Assembly (NCBI GenBank): GCA_014843695.1
Contig: CM026398.1
Coordinates: 45,384,601-45,448,600 of the forward strand
Source of the DNA: Archivesica marissinica
Taxonomy: Eukaryota; Mollusca; Bivalvia; Venerida; Vesicomyidae
Direction of reading: 5' to 3'
Length of the DNA stretch: 64,000 nucleotides
In this document: positions 47,601 to 58,088 of the stretch, piece after piece
How the letters are laid out: each line of letters opens with the position of its first letter
Position numbering within the stretch: position 1 is the stretch's first letter
Translations under genes and position numbers: made by a program
Notes under the pieces: generated by a model
What the model was told of the DNA's origin: nothing
Database searches by the model: none
The model's input: only the letters and a program-made list of their open reading frames with translations

Positions 47601-49014
47601 GGAAAACATACTGGTTATAGTGGATCACTTCACCAGATATGCTCAAGCAGTGCCATGTCGCAACCAGACTGCACAAACCACTGCCAAGGCCTTGTATGAC
47701 CATTATTTCCGTTTTTATGGTTTTCCCGAGCGACTTCACAGTGACCAAGGTCGAAATTTTCTTAGTAGGACTATACAGGAACTGTGTAAGCTCACGGGCA
47801 TTCGTAAAAGCCGTACAACGCCGTACCACCCTATGTGTAATGGTTCAGCAGAACGATTCAACGGCACTCTTCTGCGCATGCTTGGTACCGTAGAGGAACA
47901 CCAAATGAGCGACTGGAAATCGTATATCGCCCCTCTTGTTCAGGCATACAATGGTACCAAGAGTGACGCAACCGGTTTTTCGCCACACTATTTAATGTTT
48001 GGGTGGCATCCTCGACTTTCTGTCGATGCCTACTTAGGTACAGATCCACAAGACATTGGTGAATTCACACCTACGACATATGTAGCCAAACTAAAGAACC
48101 GGCTAGAATATGCATATAGGGCAGCTGCCAATGAAGCTGGCAGGCAGGCTGCCAAGAACAAGGACAGGTACGACTGTAAAGTTCGTGAGTCCAAGATAGA
48201 AGTTGGAGACCGTGTACTTGTAAAGAAAGTCGGTATCAAGGGGACACATAAGCTAGCAGACAGATGGGATCGCGACCCTTATGTTGTGCTAGCTATGCCG
48301 AACCCTGACATACCAGTATTTCGTGTACAACTTGAGAATGGCAAAGGACCAATCCGGACGTTGCATAGGAATATGCTCCTGCCATTCAATTGTGTACCCA
48401 GAGATACACCGACGGTGGATGTAAGTGTAGAATCTGAGATAGGCCCTATCCGCAAGGAGTTGGCCAGAACCAATCTCAAGACACCACCAGTACATGTACC
48501 TCACGCAATCCAATCTGATAGTTCCGATTTAGATAGCGAAGGCGAAAGCGTCAAACTATACAGACCTCCAGCGTTGCGAAAGCATAATCACCCTGGATTG
48601 CTGCCTCCGACGATACCTAGGACGGTTCCTGCGACTACTGATAGTCCAGCCCATATTCCTAGCCGTATCGTCGAGAACAATCCAGGAGTGCAACACTCAA
48701 CCAGATCTAACTCTGCGACATCGAGCTCAGAACCCTCTGTACCCAGTTCACCTGGTACCGGTAGTGCGATACCTGAATCTTCACAGATTCATGATATATC
48801 TGATAACACCACCTCGGAACCATCGGTACAGAGATCTGTCTCACATTTAGAGTCCATAATAGACCAACCTGTTGTCGTCCCTGCTGGCAATGCCCAAACT
48901 CCTGAACCGACCCGTCATCCGGTACGCCAAAGGAAGCCACCGGACCGGTATGGAGAATGGGTGGTCCCATTGACGGCAGTACCAAACACTGACAAGGTTG
49001 TGTACTATGTGTAA
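44593..49014 (+). CDS. pol: Gypsy Pol polyprotein: protease, RT, RNase H, integrase
   Basis: The pol frame is open from 44593 and overlaps the end of gag in the -1 frame; no ATG opens it, so it is probably made as a Gag-Pol fusion. Counting from 44779: aspartic protease with LIDTGSQVTT near residue 25; reverse transcriptase with FCVNWRRLN and the active site FLDD near 458-461; RNase H with TDASSLGLGAVL near 624; integrase HHCC finger (HDDAGHQG ... CSSC) near 864-901; DD35E core with CIDF, HSDQGRNF and SAERFNG near 928, 986 and 1023. A GPY/F-like module and a tail with RQRKPPDRYGEW close it. A Lys-rich insert (KKSKKKTKKKTK) lies between RT and RNase H. All catalytic residues checked are present, so the copy may be intact. 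Confidence 0.93.
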   Translation, partial: SAGLQSARITPAAELRTKVIWSRKRHFPISPIVKLDTVSVEGQTGTGDQVAQTNPHPPEQQFVNRLIGSPNEHDIVINGSSFKALIDTGSQVTTLSLSCFKRLSDVVLQPLTTLGLDLSIADGSRMEYSGYFESTITLPFLSVFKLDIPVLVIPDNSFNRTCPVIVGTNVLRRCKTFLSPSSDNSTVDIPVEWKSAMDSLDSRTFSVKACGTKTITVAPYETVTINGIVRNFDNNISSVVTETPETVTCYTVCPRIVKVNQQSTVKVPVRICNMTAKTLFFKPKTQICEISEATVVDDLSTYICQDTSSDTSLEDLGVNVDNTNLSPYQVLRFQQVLGKWTHVFSKDSQDLGKTNLVQHKIVLEDNTPFKDPYRRIPPAMYEEVRQHIKEMLEADVIRESDSPYSSNVVLIRKSSGALRFCVNWRRLNNKTRKDAFMLPRFDDTIDVLSSAKYFSKLDLHSAYWQVEVAEEDKAKTAFNVGALGFYEWNRMGFGLTNAPATFQRLMEKCMGDMHLRECLIFLDDILIFSSTFEEHIERIESVFQRLDQHHLKLKPSKCEFFKKSVTYLGHVVSDQGISTDPGKVSAVKDWPACHDLKSLRQFLGFSGYYRKCIKDYAQIVQPLNSLLEGHGFNQKKSKKKTKKKTKIPVPWIWGDAQQAAFDTIKDKLTSHPILAYADYSQPFILHTDASSLGLGAVLYQVQDGKERVIAYASRSLRPSERNYPAHKMEFLALKWSITDKFHDYLCGNDFKVVTDNNPLTYVKTSAKVDATGHRWLAELANYNFYIEYRSGSQNGDADGLSRRYVFQDEMKAIFQGAVNATPLVDCLSDSAAPHSADEEMFESEHVNKIDWKAEQLNDFIIVRVIDLIESDFLPRGRGSESKAVQRFLRLHLDEGILYRTAFLDGQSVRQLVLPVSHRTIALKGIHDDAGHQGKEKTLWLAIQRFYWPGLEEDVNKYITNCSSCIRRKTPVKPFAELVPIFTSRPMELVCIDFLKLEPSKGGVENILVIVDHFTRYAQAVPCRNQTAQTTAKALYDHYFRFYGFPERLHSDQGRNFLSRTIQELCKLTGIRKSRTTPYHPMCNGSAERFNGTLLRMLGTVEEHQMSDWKSYIAPLVQAYNGTKSDATGFSPHYLMFGWHPRLSVDAYLGTDPQDIGEFTPTTYVAKLKNRLEYAYRAAANEAGRQAAKNKDRYDCKVRESKIEVGDRVLVKKVGIKGTHKLADRWDRDPYVVLAMPNPDIPVFRVQLENGKGPIRTLHRNMLLPFNCVPRDTPTVDVSVESEIGPIRKELARTNLKTPPVHVPHAIQSDSSDLDSEGESVKLYRPPALRKHNHPGLLPPTIPRTVPATTDSPAHIPSRIVENNPGVQHSTRSNSATSSSEPSVPSSPGTGSAIPESSQIHDISDNTTSEPSVQRSVSHLESIIDQPVVVPAGNAQTPEPTRHPVRQRKPPDRYGEWVVPLTAVPNTDKVVYYV
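44689..44746 (+). promoter_or_regulatory. Candidate -1 ribosomal frameshift signal
   Basis: Slippery heptamer G-TTA-AAC at 44689-44695 lies in the gag frame and directly precedes its TAG. After an 8-nt spacer, gtctctgtt (44704-44712) can pair with aacagggac (44721-44729). The loop gggc (44715-44718) can pair with gccc (44743-44746), giving an H-type pseudoknot. A -1 slip enters the pol frame. Confidence 0.75.
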
Positions 49015-49522
49015 GACAGTGTCAGATATTGAGTTTTTAATTGTTTCAAAATATACTGTATTCTGGTATTTTACTGTGTAAGTGCAATGTTTGAATCATT
49101 CTATGTCATATATATACAATGCGCGTACATTAGTATTACATTTCATTATGTCATTTGAAATGGTTGTTTTTATTTCATAGTAAATGTTCATGTTTGTACA
49201 ATTTGAAGGTTAATCTTACCTTTACAGGATTTGTAGCATATGTCCATTATTGTGGACATCTACCTTTAATCCAGCCATATTGAACATACCCATGTACGGT
49301 GTAATACTTAACTAATGATCGTTACATTAGTATCTTTAATTACATTGTATTGGTTGTTATGTTTTTATTTCAGGTTGTAAAATTATTTCAGTTGACAATG
49401 TCGGATGTTGGATAGTGAACGATGCAGTAAATAAAATTGTTATTATATAGCTTGATTATTTGGATTGATCTACACTATTCATTTAGTTTCAGGTAATTAA
49501 AACGTCAGGAGACCTTTTCTCC
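49015..49522 (+). other. Gypsy 3' untranslated region
   Basis: About 500 bp between the pol stop and the polypurine tract; no open frame or env-like gene. Confidence 0.7.
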
Positions 49523-49533
49523 AAGAGGGGGAA
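49523..49533 (+). promoter_or_regulatory. Polypurine tract
   Basis: aagagggggaa just before the 3' LTR, the expected plus-strand primer. Confidence 0.85.
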
Positions 49534-49536
49534 CTA

Positions 49537-50062
49537 TGTAACCCATGTCATATTTATCTAAAAGAGTAATAATTATTGATATTTAGTACATGTACATCAT
49601 AATATTTCCAAACCCTGCTGCAAGCATACCACCCAATAGTTTCCCTATATGGCCTAATAAAATCACTGGTCTGAATCATATCATAATTATATAGCCTGGT
49701 CCCATACTATGTCTTTGTATAATATATACTAGTCTTCACTACTATTGTGTATAAAGTATTATGGGTGAGTGATTGTGAGTGACAATCAGGTCAGATGTGT
49801 GAATGAGTCAACTAACTCAACTAATTAGGTGCACTTTCCAACTAATTTGTTCAAGACCCTTATCCCACACTCTATCTCTACTAGTCAAACGGATACGTTG
49901 CAAAGCTATCCTGTTTACGTTAATATATACTATACTAGTAACTTTATACATATATATAATATATGTATCAGCTGATAGCCGGACTCTGGCTCTTTATATC
50001 CATATATACGAACATACGAAAACAACCAGAGTTTGTTATATCTATAAACTCCCCGGTCTACA
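49537..50062 (+). repeat. 3' LTR of gypsy element (526 bp)
   Basis: TGTAAC to TCTACA, followed by the target duplication taaa. Same length as the 5' LTR but different through about 49712-49880. Confidence 0.95.
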
Positions 50063-50188
50063 TAAATACAAATGATAACAGACTAATAACAGACCGCTCA
50101 AATTATGTATGCATTTTTATAAAATGAAAAATAAATATCATCTCATTTACCTGTACAAAGCAGGACGAGCAGAATATAATGTCGGTAA

Positions 50189-50859
50189 CTTGATCGCGAC
50201 AGCCTCTGTATCCTCACTTGATCGCGACAGCCTCTGTATCATCACTTGATCGCGACATCCTCTGTATCCTCACTTGATCGCGACAGCCTCTGTATCCTCA
50301 CTTGATCGCGACAGCCTCTGTATCCTCACTTGATCGCGACAGCCTCTGTATCCTCACCTGATCGCGACAGCCTGTGTATCATCACTTGATCGCGACATCC
50401 TCTGTATCCTCACTTGATCGCGACAGCCTCTGTATCCTCACTTGATCGCGACAGCCTCTGTATCCTCACTTGATCGCGACAGCCTCTGTATCCTCACTTG
50501 ATCGCGACAGCCTCTGTATCCTCAGTTGATCGCGACAGCCTCTGTATCCTCACTTGATCGCGACAGCCTCTGTATCCTCACTTGATCGCGACAGCCTCTG
50601 TATCCTCACTTGATCGCGACTGCCTCTGTATCCTCACTTGATCGCCACAGCCTCTATATCCTCACTTGATCGCGACAGCCTCTGTATCCTCACTTGATCG
50701 CGACAGCCTCTGTATCCTCACTTGATCGCGACAGCCTCTGTATCCTCACTTGATCGCGACAGCCTCTGTATCCTCACTTGATCGCGACAGCCTCTGTATC
50801 CTCACTTGATCGCGACAGCCTCTGTATCCTCACTTGATCGCGACAGCCTCTGTATCCTC
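50189..50859. repeat. 28-bp minisatellite, about 24 copies, spanning an exon end
   Basis: Unit cttgatcgcgacagcctctg plus tatcctca. On the minus strand each unit spells the last codons of FLYWCH exon 1 (D-T-E-A-V-A-I-K) and the AA|GTGAGG donor. The rightmost copy is the exon itself. Most units are identical, so expansion or homogenisation is recent. Confidence 0.95.
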
Positions 50860-51183
50860 ATCCCATTCTTGTGTTCGGAGAGTGGCTAACATATCGTCGG
50901 CAGGTATCGGCTCAATGGAATCTCGCATTCGTTTCCGAATGTTGCTCATCATTTGTTTCGCTGTAACTCCGACAGGGTCCTGTGGGTTGTTGTGATTCAT
51001 CATTATCTTAGTTGGAATTCTATTCCGTGTGTTGATCTTCGCTGTACAATCCCGGTTCACACAGTTCCAGTAGCTGCGGTCGCCTCTTCTTGTCTTCAAA
51101 TTGAACAAGTATTCATTGTGTACGAGCGTCTGAGATCCACGACTGTCCTCTATAAACCGTACTCCGACTTGAGCGTTTGCCAT
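50834..51183 (-). CDS. FLYWCH zinc-finger exon 1 of the MULE-derived gene
   Basis: The start is taken at MANAQVGVRFIED; the upstream in-frame Met at 51234 begins an AT-rich stretch. A FLYWCH finger follows: LVHNEYLFNL, RSYWNCVNRDCTAKI and a closing MMNHNN region with the histidine. A basic linker with MSNIRKRMRDSIEPIPADD comes next. FLYWCH fingers bind DNA and are often joined to MULE transposase domains. The exon ends in phase 2 at ATCAA|GTGAGG. Joining to 41754 restores K-A-K in frame. The donor is repeated about 24 times in the intron, and the intron also holds a gypsy element, so splicing may be disturbed. Confidence 0.8.
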
Positions 51184-51256
51184 GATGCAAGTGTACAGTT
51201 CAACATATTTGATGGAATATATATACACTTTCACAGTATAGTAGAGTTACAATTAT

Positions 51257-51550
51257 GTGTGTGTGTGTTTTACGTTTATTTATCGCCGCTAGCGGTTTGC
51301 CCATATGAGCGACGCCTCCTGAAGAGATTGGTCATTTTAGATTGTGGAGGATAGTGCAATGATACAGACAGAGACCCATTCCAGAGTCTCCTCTGGTTCT
51401 TTTACGTGCACGGTGTAAAGCACCTACACGAGACCTCGGTTTAACGTCCCATCTGTAAGACTGTTAATTTTTATTAGGGTCAGACGAGGGATCGAACCTG
51501 CGATCCATGGATTACCAGTCCAGCGTGTTACCACTGGACTACAGATCCAT
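51257..51550 (-). repeat. SINE family 1, copy H
   Basis: Full-length minus-strand copy with head, central domain and hairpin tail, just upstream of the FLYWCH exon. Confidence 0.88.
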
Positions 51551-51699
51551 CTTATATGTAATTAAGGTACACACATTTATTGTAATTAATTAATCAAGTA
51601 ATGTGAAATTTAGTCACTGTAATCATATGTCTGTAGTTATTGACAATATATTAATTAATCAAGTATTCAATCAACATAGTAACACTTGCTTTTAGATAC

Positions 51700-54600
51700 A
51701 TATATCTATCCCACTTATAGGCACCGAACGTACTGTATACATATATATAACCCACTTATAGACACCGAACGTACTGTATACAGATATATATCCCACTTAT
51801 AGGCACCGAACGTACTGTATACATATATATAACCCACTTATAGACACCGAACGTACTGTATACAGATATATATCCCACTTATAGGCACCGAACGTACTGT
51901 ATACAGATATCTAACCCACTTATAGGCACCGAACGTACTGTATACATATATATAACCCACTTATAGGCACCGAACGTACTGTATACATATATCTAACCCA
52001 CTTATAGGCACCGAACGTACTGTATGCAGATATCTAACCTACTTATAGACACCGAACGTACTGTATACATATATATAACCCACTAATAGGCACCGAACGT
52101 ACTGTATACAGATATCTAACCCACTTATAGACACCGAACGTACTGTATACAGATATATAACCCACTTATAGACACCGAACGTACTGTATACATATATCTA
52201 ACCCACTTATAGGCACCGAACATACTGTATACAGATATCTAACCCACTTATAGGCACCGAACGTACTGTATACATATATCTAACCCACGTATAGGCACCG
52301 AACATACTGTATACAGATATCTAACCCACTTATAGGTACCGAACGTACTGTATACATATATCTAACCCACTTATAGGCACCGAACGTACTGTATACAGAT
52401 ATCTAACCCACTTATATGCACCGAACATACTGTATGCAGATATCTAACCCACTTATAGGCACCGAACGTACTGTATACATATATATAACCCACTTATAGG
52501 CATCGAACGTACTGTATACATATATCTAACCCACTTATAGGCACCGAACGTACTGTATACATATATATAACCCACTTATAGGCACCGAACGTACTGTATA
52601 CATATATCTAACCCACTTATAGGCACCGAACGTACTGTATACATATATATAACCCACTTATAGGCACCGAACGTACTGTATACATATATATAACCCACTT
52701 ATAGGCACCGAACGTACTGTATACAGATATCTAATCCACTTATAGGCACCGAACGTACTGTATACATATATATAACCCACTTATAGGCACCGAACGTACT
52801 GTATACATATATCTAACCCACTTATAGGCACCGAACGTACTGTATACAGATATCTAACCCACGTGTTGGCACCGAATGTACTGTATACAGATATCTAACC
52901 CACTTATAGGCACCGAACGTACTGTATACAGATATCTAACCCACGTGTAGGCACCGAACGTACTGTATACATATATCTAACCCACTTATAGGCACCGAAC
53001 GTACTGTATACAGATATCTAACCCACGTGTAGGCACCGAATGTACTGTATACAGATATCTAACCCACTTATAGGCACCGAACGTACTGTATACAGATATC
53101 TAACCCACGTGTAGGCACCGAACGTACTGTATACATATATCTAACCCACTTATAGGCACCGAACGTACTGTATACAGATATCTAACCCACGTGTAGGCAC
53201 CGAATGTACTGTATACAGATATCTAACCCACTTATAGGCACCGAACGTACTGTATACAGATATCTAACCCACGTGTAGGCACCGAACGTACTGTATACAT
53301 ATATCTAACCCACTTATAGGCACCGAACGTACTGTATACAGATATCTAACCCACGTGTAGGCACCGAATGTACTGTATACAGATATCTAACCCACTTATA
53401 GGCACCGAACGTACTGTATACAGATATATATCCCACTTATAGACACCGAACGTACTGTATACAGATATATATCCCACTTATAGGCACCGAACGTACTGTA
53501 TACATATATATATCCCACTTATAGACACCGAACGTACTGTATACAGATATATATTCCACTTATAGACACCGAACGTACTGTATACAGATATATATCCCAC
53601 TTATAGGCACCGAACGTACTGTATACATATATCTATCCCACTTATAGGCACCGAACGTACTGTATACATATATATAACCCACTTATAGACACCGAACGTA
53701 CTGTATACAGATATATATCCCACTTATAGGCACCGAACGTACTGTATACAGATATCTAACCCACTTATAGGCACCGAACGTACTGTATACATATATATAA
53801 CCCACTTATAGGCACCGAACGTACTGTATACATATATCTAACCCACTTATAGGCACCGAACGTACTGTATGCAGATATCTAACCTACTTATAGACACCGA
53901 ACGTACTGTATACATATATATAACCCACTAATAGGCACCGAACGTACTGTATACAGATATCTAACCCACTTATAGACACCGAACGTACTGTATACAGATA
54001 TATAACCCACTTATAGACACCGAACGTACTGTATACATATATCTAACCCACTTATAGGCACCGAACATACTGTATACAGATATCTAACCCACTTATAGGC
54101 ACCGAACGTACTGTATACATATATCTAACCCACGTATAGGCACCGAACATACTGTATACAGATATCTAACCCACTTATAGGCACCGAACGTACTGTATAC
54201 ATATATCTAACCCACTTATAGGCACCGAACGTACTGTATACAGATATCTAACCCACTTATATGCACCGAACATACTGTATGCAGATATCTAACCCACTTA
54301 TAGGCACCGAACGTACTGTATACATATATATAACCCACTTATAGGCATCGAACGTACTGTATACATATATCTAACCCACTTATAGGCACCGAACGTACTG
54401 TATACATATATATAACCCACTTATAGGCACCGAACGTACTGTATACATATATCTAACCCACTTATAGGCACCGAACGTACTGTATACATATATATAACCC
54501 ACTTATAGGCACCGAACGTACTGTATACATATATATAACCCACTTATAGGCACCGAACGTACTGTATACAGATATCTAATCCACTTATAGGCACCGAACG

Positions 54601-55385
54601 TACTGTATACATATATATAACCCACTTATAGGCACCGAACGTACTGTATACATATATCTAACCCACTTATAGGCACCGAACGTACTGTATACAGATATCT
54701 AACCCACGTGTAGGCACCGAATGTACTGTATACAGATATCTAACCCACTTATAGGCACCGAACGTACTGTATACAGATATCTAACCCACGTGTAGGCACC
54801 GAATGTACTGTATACATATATCTAACCCACTTATAGGCACCGAACGTACTGTATACAGATATCTAACCCACGTGTAGGCACCGAACGTACTGTATACATA
54901 TATCTAACCCACTTATAGGCACCGAACGTACTGTATACAGATATCTAACCCACGTGTAGGCACCGAATGTACTGTATACAGATATCTAACCCACTTATAG
55001 GCACCGAACGTACTGTATACAGATATCTAACCCACGTGTAGGCACCGAACGTACTGTATACATATATCTAACCCACTTATAGGCACCGAACGTACTGTAT
55101 ACAGATATCTAACCCACGTGTAGGCACCGAATGTACTGTATACAGATATCTAACCCACTTATAGGCACCGAACGTACTGTATACAGATATCTAACCCACG
55201 TGTAGGCACCGAACGTACTGTATACATATATCTAACCCACTTATAGGCACCGAACGTACTGTATACAGATATCTAACCCACGTGTAGGCACCGAATGTAC
55301 TGTATACAGATATCTAACCCACTTATAGGCACCGAACGTACTGTATACATATATATAACCCACTTATAGCCATCGAACGTACTGT
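51700..55385. repeat. 41-bp satellite, about 90 copies, with a duplicated block
   Basis: Unit contains cccacttataggcaccgaac and gtactgtatacagatatcta. The rare variant tgtatgcagatatctaacct occurs at 52021 and again at 53866, exactly 45 units (1845 bp) apart, and its neighbours match too. A run of alternating cacgtgtagg and cacttatagg units recurs near 52860-53400 and 54700-55330. Confidence 0.97.
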
Positions 55386-55497
55386 GTACGCTATTTGCAA
55401 TGGTGCCATTGCAGTATTAATCATTACAGTATAGGTGCATCGGATATGTTATATATCATTTGTTATAGATTGCGAAAACGTACACAACACAAATACC

Positions 55498-55600
55498 CGA
55501 CTTACCTGTACTGCGACTTACTGTACTGCGACTTACCTGTACTGCGACTTACCTGTACTGCGACTTACGACTTACCTGTACTGCGACTTACCTGTACTGG
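55498..55600. repeat. 16-bp minisatellite, 6-7 copies
   Basis: Imperfect copies of cgacttacctgtactg, just downstream (minus strand) of the exon at 55674. Confidence 0.9.
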
Positions 55601-55673
55601 TGTTGTATTCATTTATATAGTGTCCGTGTTCAGAGATACGGAGTGACAAAACGTAAACAGATACTCGACTTAC

Positions 55674-55824
55674 GTTTATTGTCGCCATGCACAAGTATTT
55701 CTCTTCGGTATTTAGAGATGCGAAGTGTGGAAAGGTAGCCATTCGCACAATTCTCAGATTCAAGAAACCCAACCAACGTCCATCGTCTGTTTATATGACA
55801 CATAATTGCAGATCCCTTTCTTGC
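55674..55824 (-). CDS. Trypsin-like domain, last exon, catalytic Ser replaced
   Basis: A 151-bp exon, phase 0 to 1, between tatattttacag and AAAC|GTAAGT. It reads KGSAIMCHINRRWTLVGFLE, then SENCANGYL and LRISKYRREILVHG. This matches the end of the S1 (chymotrypsin) fold: the usual GDSGGPLVC, W-x-LVG, cysteine and S-K-Y-x-x-x-I helix. Joined to the exon at 58089, SACI is followed by A-R-K-G-S where active enzymes have G-D-S-G-G, so Ser195 is Lys and Asp194 is Arg. The product would be a secreted non-catalytic protease homologue. Its phase-1 end fits the LDLa exons downstream. Confidence 0.75.
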
Positions 55825-55948
55825 CTGTAAAATATATACATTGTATATTGATAATACGCAATAATTATGCCATTAATCATTATTTCATTCAACCACCGAA
55901 TAAGTTAAGCATACAAACTACATAACACATCATATACAGGCATACTAT

Positions 55949-56207
55949 TTGGTAATCCAGGGATCGCAGGTTCGATCCCCCGTCTGACCCTAATAAAATT
56001 AACAGTCTTTCAGATGGGACTTTAAACCGAGGTCTCGTGTCGGTGTTGTACACCGTACACGTACAAGAACCAGAGGAGACACTGGAATGGGTCTCTGTCT
56101 GTATCATTGCACTATCCTCCAAAAATCTAAAATGACTAATCTCTTCAGGAGGCGTCGCTCATATGGGTAATCGGTAGCGACGATAAATAAACGTAAAACA
56201 CACACAG
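55949..56207 (+). repeat. SINE family 1, copy I (5' truncated)
   Basis: Plus-strand copy starting in the anticodon arm (ggtaatccagggatcgcagg) and running to the tail. Confidence 0.85.
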
Positions 56208-56575
56208 GCAGTGTATAGCTTTTGTGTTGTTTGAGAAATTATTTGACTTTAGAATACTTCAAACTAGTTGGTGTTTATAGACAAGTTGTGATATAAGTAG
56301 CCAGGTCATTGCAAACAGAGGGTGAGGTATACTAATAATGTTGGCGGAAGAATACAGTTTGTAAATACAGTAATGTCATTCACATGTAAATGGTATCAAT
56401 GTATATAATCAATTTGTAATATGTTTGTTGTTTTTCAGTTTAATTTGAATATCTCTACACAATGGACGTGCTCGTCCACATTGTTCACCGGTGGCGAGCG
56501 TAAATCATCATCTGGTAGAAGAAGAAATGAAAGATTGGAAATATAAATGAATATACGGTATGTTTTTTTTTTTAA
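56208..56575. other. AT-rich intron-like stretch
   Basis: Nothing recognised. Confidence 0.5.
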
Positions 56576-56782
56576 CTATGTATTTAATCTGACATGTATT
56601 TGTTGTTTTACACTGTACATTAAAGTTACAATGACAGTGTGGAAGAAACGTAAACATATGAATATGAATGGATCTGCCTTGGACAGATGTACAAGGAAGT
56701 GAGTGTTGGGATAAGCGCCAGTTACTTCCCATCGACTGTTATGGCTTGTGAGTTCTGTGTAGGCTCCCTTTACAGTTGGCAA
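56576..56782 (-). CDS. Possible alternative or relic trypsin-like terminal exon
   Basis: A minus-strand frame after ctgtgaatcaag. It reads VKGAYTELTSHNSRWEVTGA, then HFLVHLSKADPFI, and runs to a TAG. The order K-G, N-x-R-W-x-V, L-S-K-x-D-P-F-I parallels the exon at 55674-55824. Its phase-0 start would also accept the exon ending at 58089. It could be a mutually exclusive terminal exon that ends the protein after the trypsin-like domain, or a decayed duplicate. No consensus donor or AATAAA was found. Confidence 0.3.
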   Translation of the reverse strand: MPTVKGAYTELTSHNSRWEVTGAYPNTHFLVHLSKADPFIFICLRFFHTVIVTLMYSVKQQIHVRLNT

Positions 56783-56938
56783 CTTGATTCACAGGGCGAC
56801 AAACAAGTTTTTCCTCGGTGTGTGTTTTTTGACAGGACAGCAATAAAAATATATTTAATAACTACAATCTAAAAGCAAGTGTTAATATGTTTTGCAACAC
56901 ATTACATTACATTAATCTAATAACAGAAGCATATTTAA

Positions 56939-57435
56939 AGCGATACTACATCAGTGAAAACGCAAATGTCTGCAGAATGTAATTTGTGATTATATGGAAT
57001 AATTGTTTCCAAATATTTGCCTTAAAAACTGAGTACTTCAACAAATAAACAAACGTCGTATACGCGGCTTGTTGACATAATACACTAATGTAAATAGGGT
57101 CGACATCCATGCGTAACACAACGCGTTTATTCTGAATAACACGAGATATGGTACATATTTACCGTGATATATCATATGTGTGTCTAATCTTAGTTAAATT
57201 ATCTCTAAGCGAAAGTATCGCGTGTTTAGTATTGACTCCAATGGCAAGTAAACGTCAATTGAGGAGCGTGGATGTCCGTTATATGAAATCCTACTTTCAC
57301 ATTTGAAAGTTTGTATACCACAAAAACACTGTTTATTGATTCAATGTTAATGTTCGAATGTATTCAGAAGAATTTGTAATAGCAATGCATTTATAAAAAA
57401 ATCATTTGATTTCCTTTTTGCGATGTAATGTCGCT
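56939..57435. mobile_element. TTAA MITE family A, complete inverted copy
   Basis: A 497-bp copy in reverse orientation with ends agcgatactacatca / gatgtaatgtcgct and TTAA on both sides (56935-56938, 57436-57439). Confidence 0.88.
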
Positions 57436-57439
57436 TTAA

Positions 57440-57792
57440 AGCTTACAAAGCAGGTATCACATGTTAACCACTAATCGCGATGCATCTTTGACACACTGTA
57501 GTATTTAATATAGCCTTATATATTTACCATATGTGTGTTTCTCCTACCCCCAGGAATTTGGAAATTTATTTTAAGGATATTGTCATTTTACCTAGACAAT
57601 CTCCTTATACAGTATGACCCATGGACATGTTTATTTGGGTATATGGATTGTTAGGTTCCATTCTCGTTTTAAAATGTAATCGTTTTCCACAATAATATGG
57701 TAACTAACAATTTTGAAAAATTGCTACTCTGAAAGAAAGTATTGAATGCTTGACACTAGAGCCAAAATTGGTCTATTGATCATTACCTTCAC
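57440..57792. other. AT-rich spacer
   Basis: Nothing recognised. Confidence 0.5.
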
Positions 57793-57990
57793 AGTTTATA
57801 CAAATTTATTTTAGCTCGATTGCGAAACAAGTTATTTCAACTTTTATTAATCACTCTCGAGACCTTATTCTTGATGGAATCCATCGCCACGAAGGAGAGA
57901 GAAGAGGCAACGTGGAATTTAAATGCCTTGCCTAAGGGCACACTCGTAATGGCTCCAGCGGGACACATCCACTGCGCTATCACGACTCCC
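57793..57990 (-). repeat. SINE family 3, internally deleted copy
   Basis: Tail and body present; most of the T-arm and anticodon region of the head is missing between ctccagcggg and acacatccac. Confidence 0.8.
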
Positions 57991-58088
57991 AGGTCCAGTA
58001 GCTACCTTCAATGTAGGCCTAGTGATGACAACGCAATGTGTGCACCAATTTGAAATGACCGAGTGTCTGGGCACCCCACTATACGTAC

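Larger units (their letters stand above)
41815..50062 (+). mobile_element. Complete Ty3/gypsy LTR retrotransposon
   Basis: 8.25 kb with 526-bp LTRs, tRNA-Asp primer site, gag, pol in the order protease-RT-RNase H-integrase, polypurine tract and a 4-bp target duplication. Both gag and pol frames are open. No envelope gene is present. It lies on the plus strand in the intron of the minus-strand FLYWCH/MULE gene. Integrase after RNase H places it in Ty3/gypsy. The clade cannot be settled by eye; the gag resembles the PNMA type. Confidence 0.95.

Noticed and set aside
49015..49536. Possible envelope gene after pol
   Set aside because: No open frame of useful length between the pol stop and the 3' LTR.
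50189..50859. CRISPR-like array of regular repeats
   Set aside because: Contiguous tandem units with no unique spacers, in a eukaryotic context.
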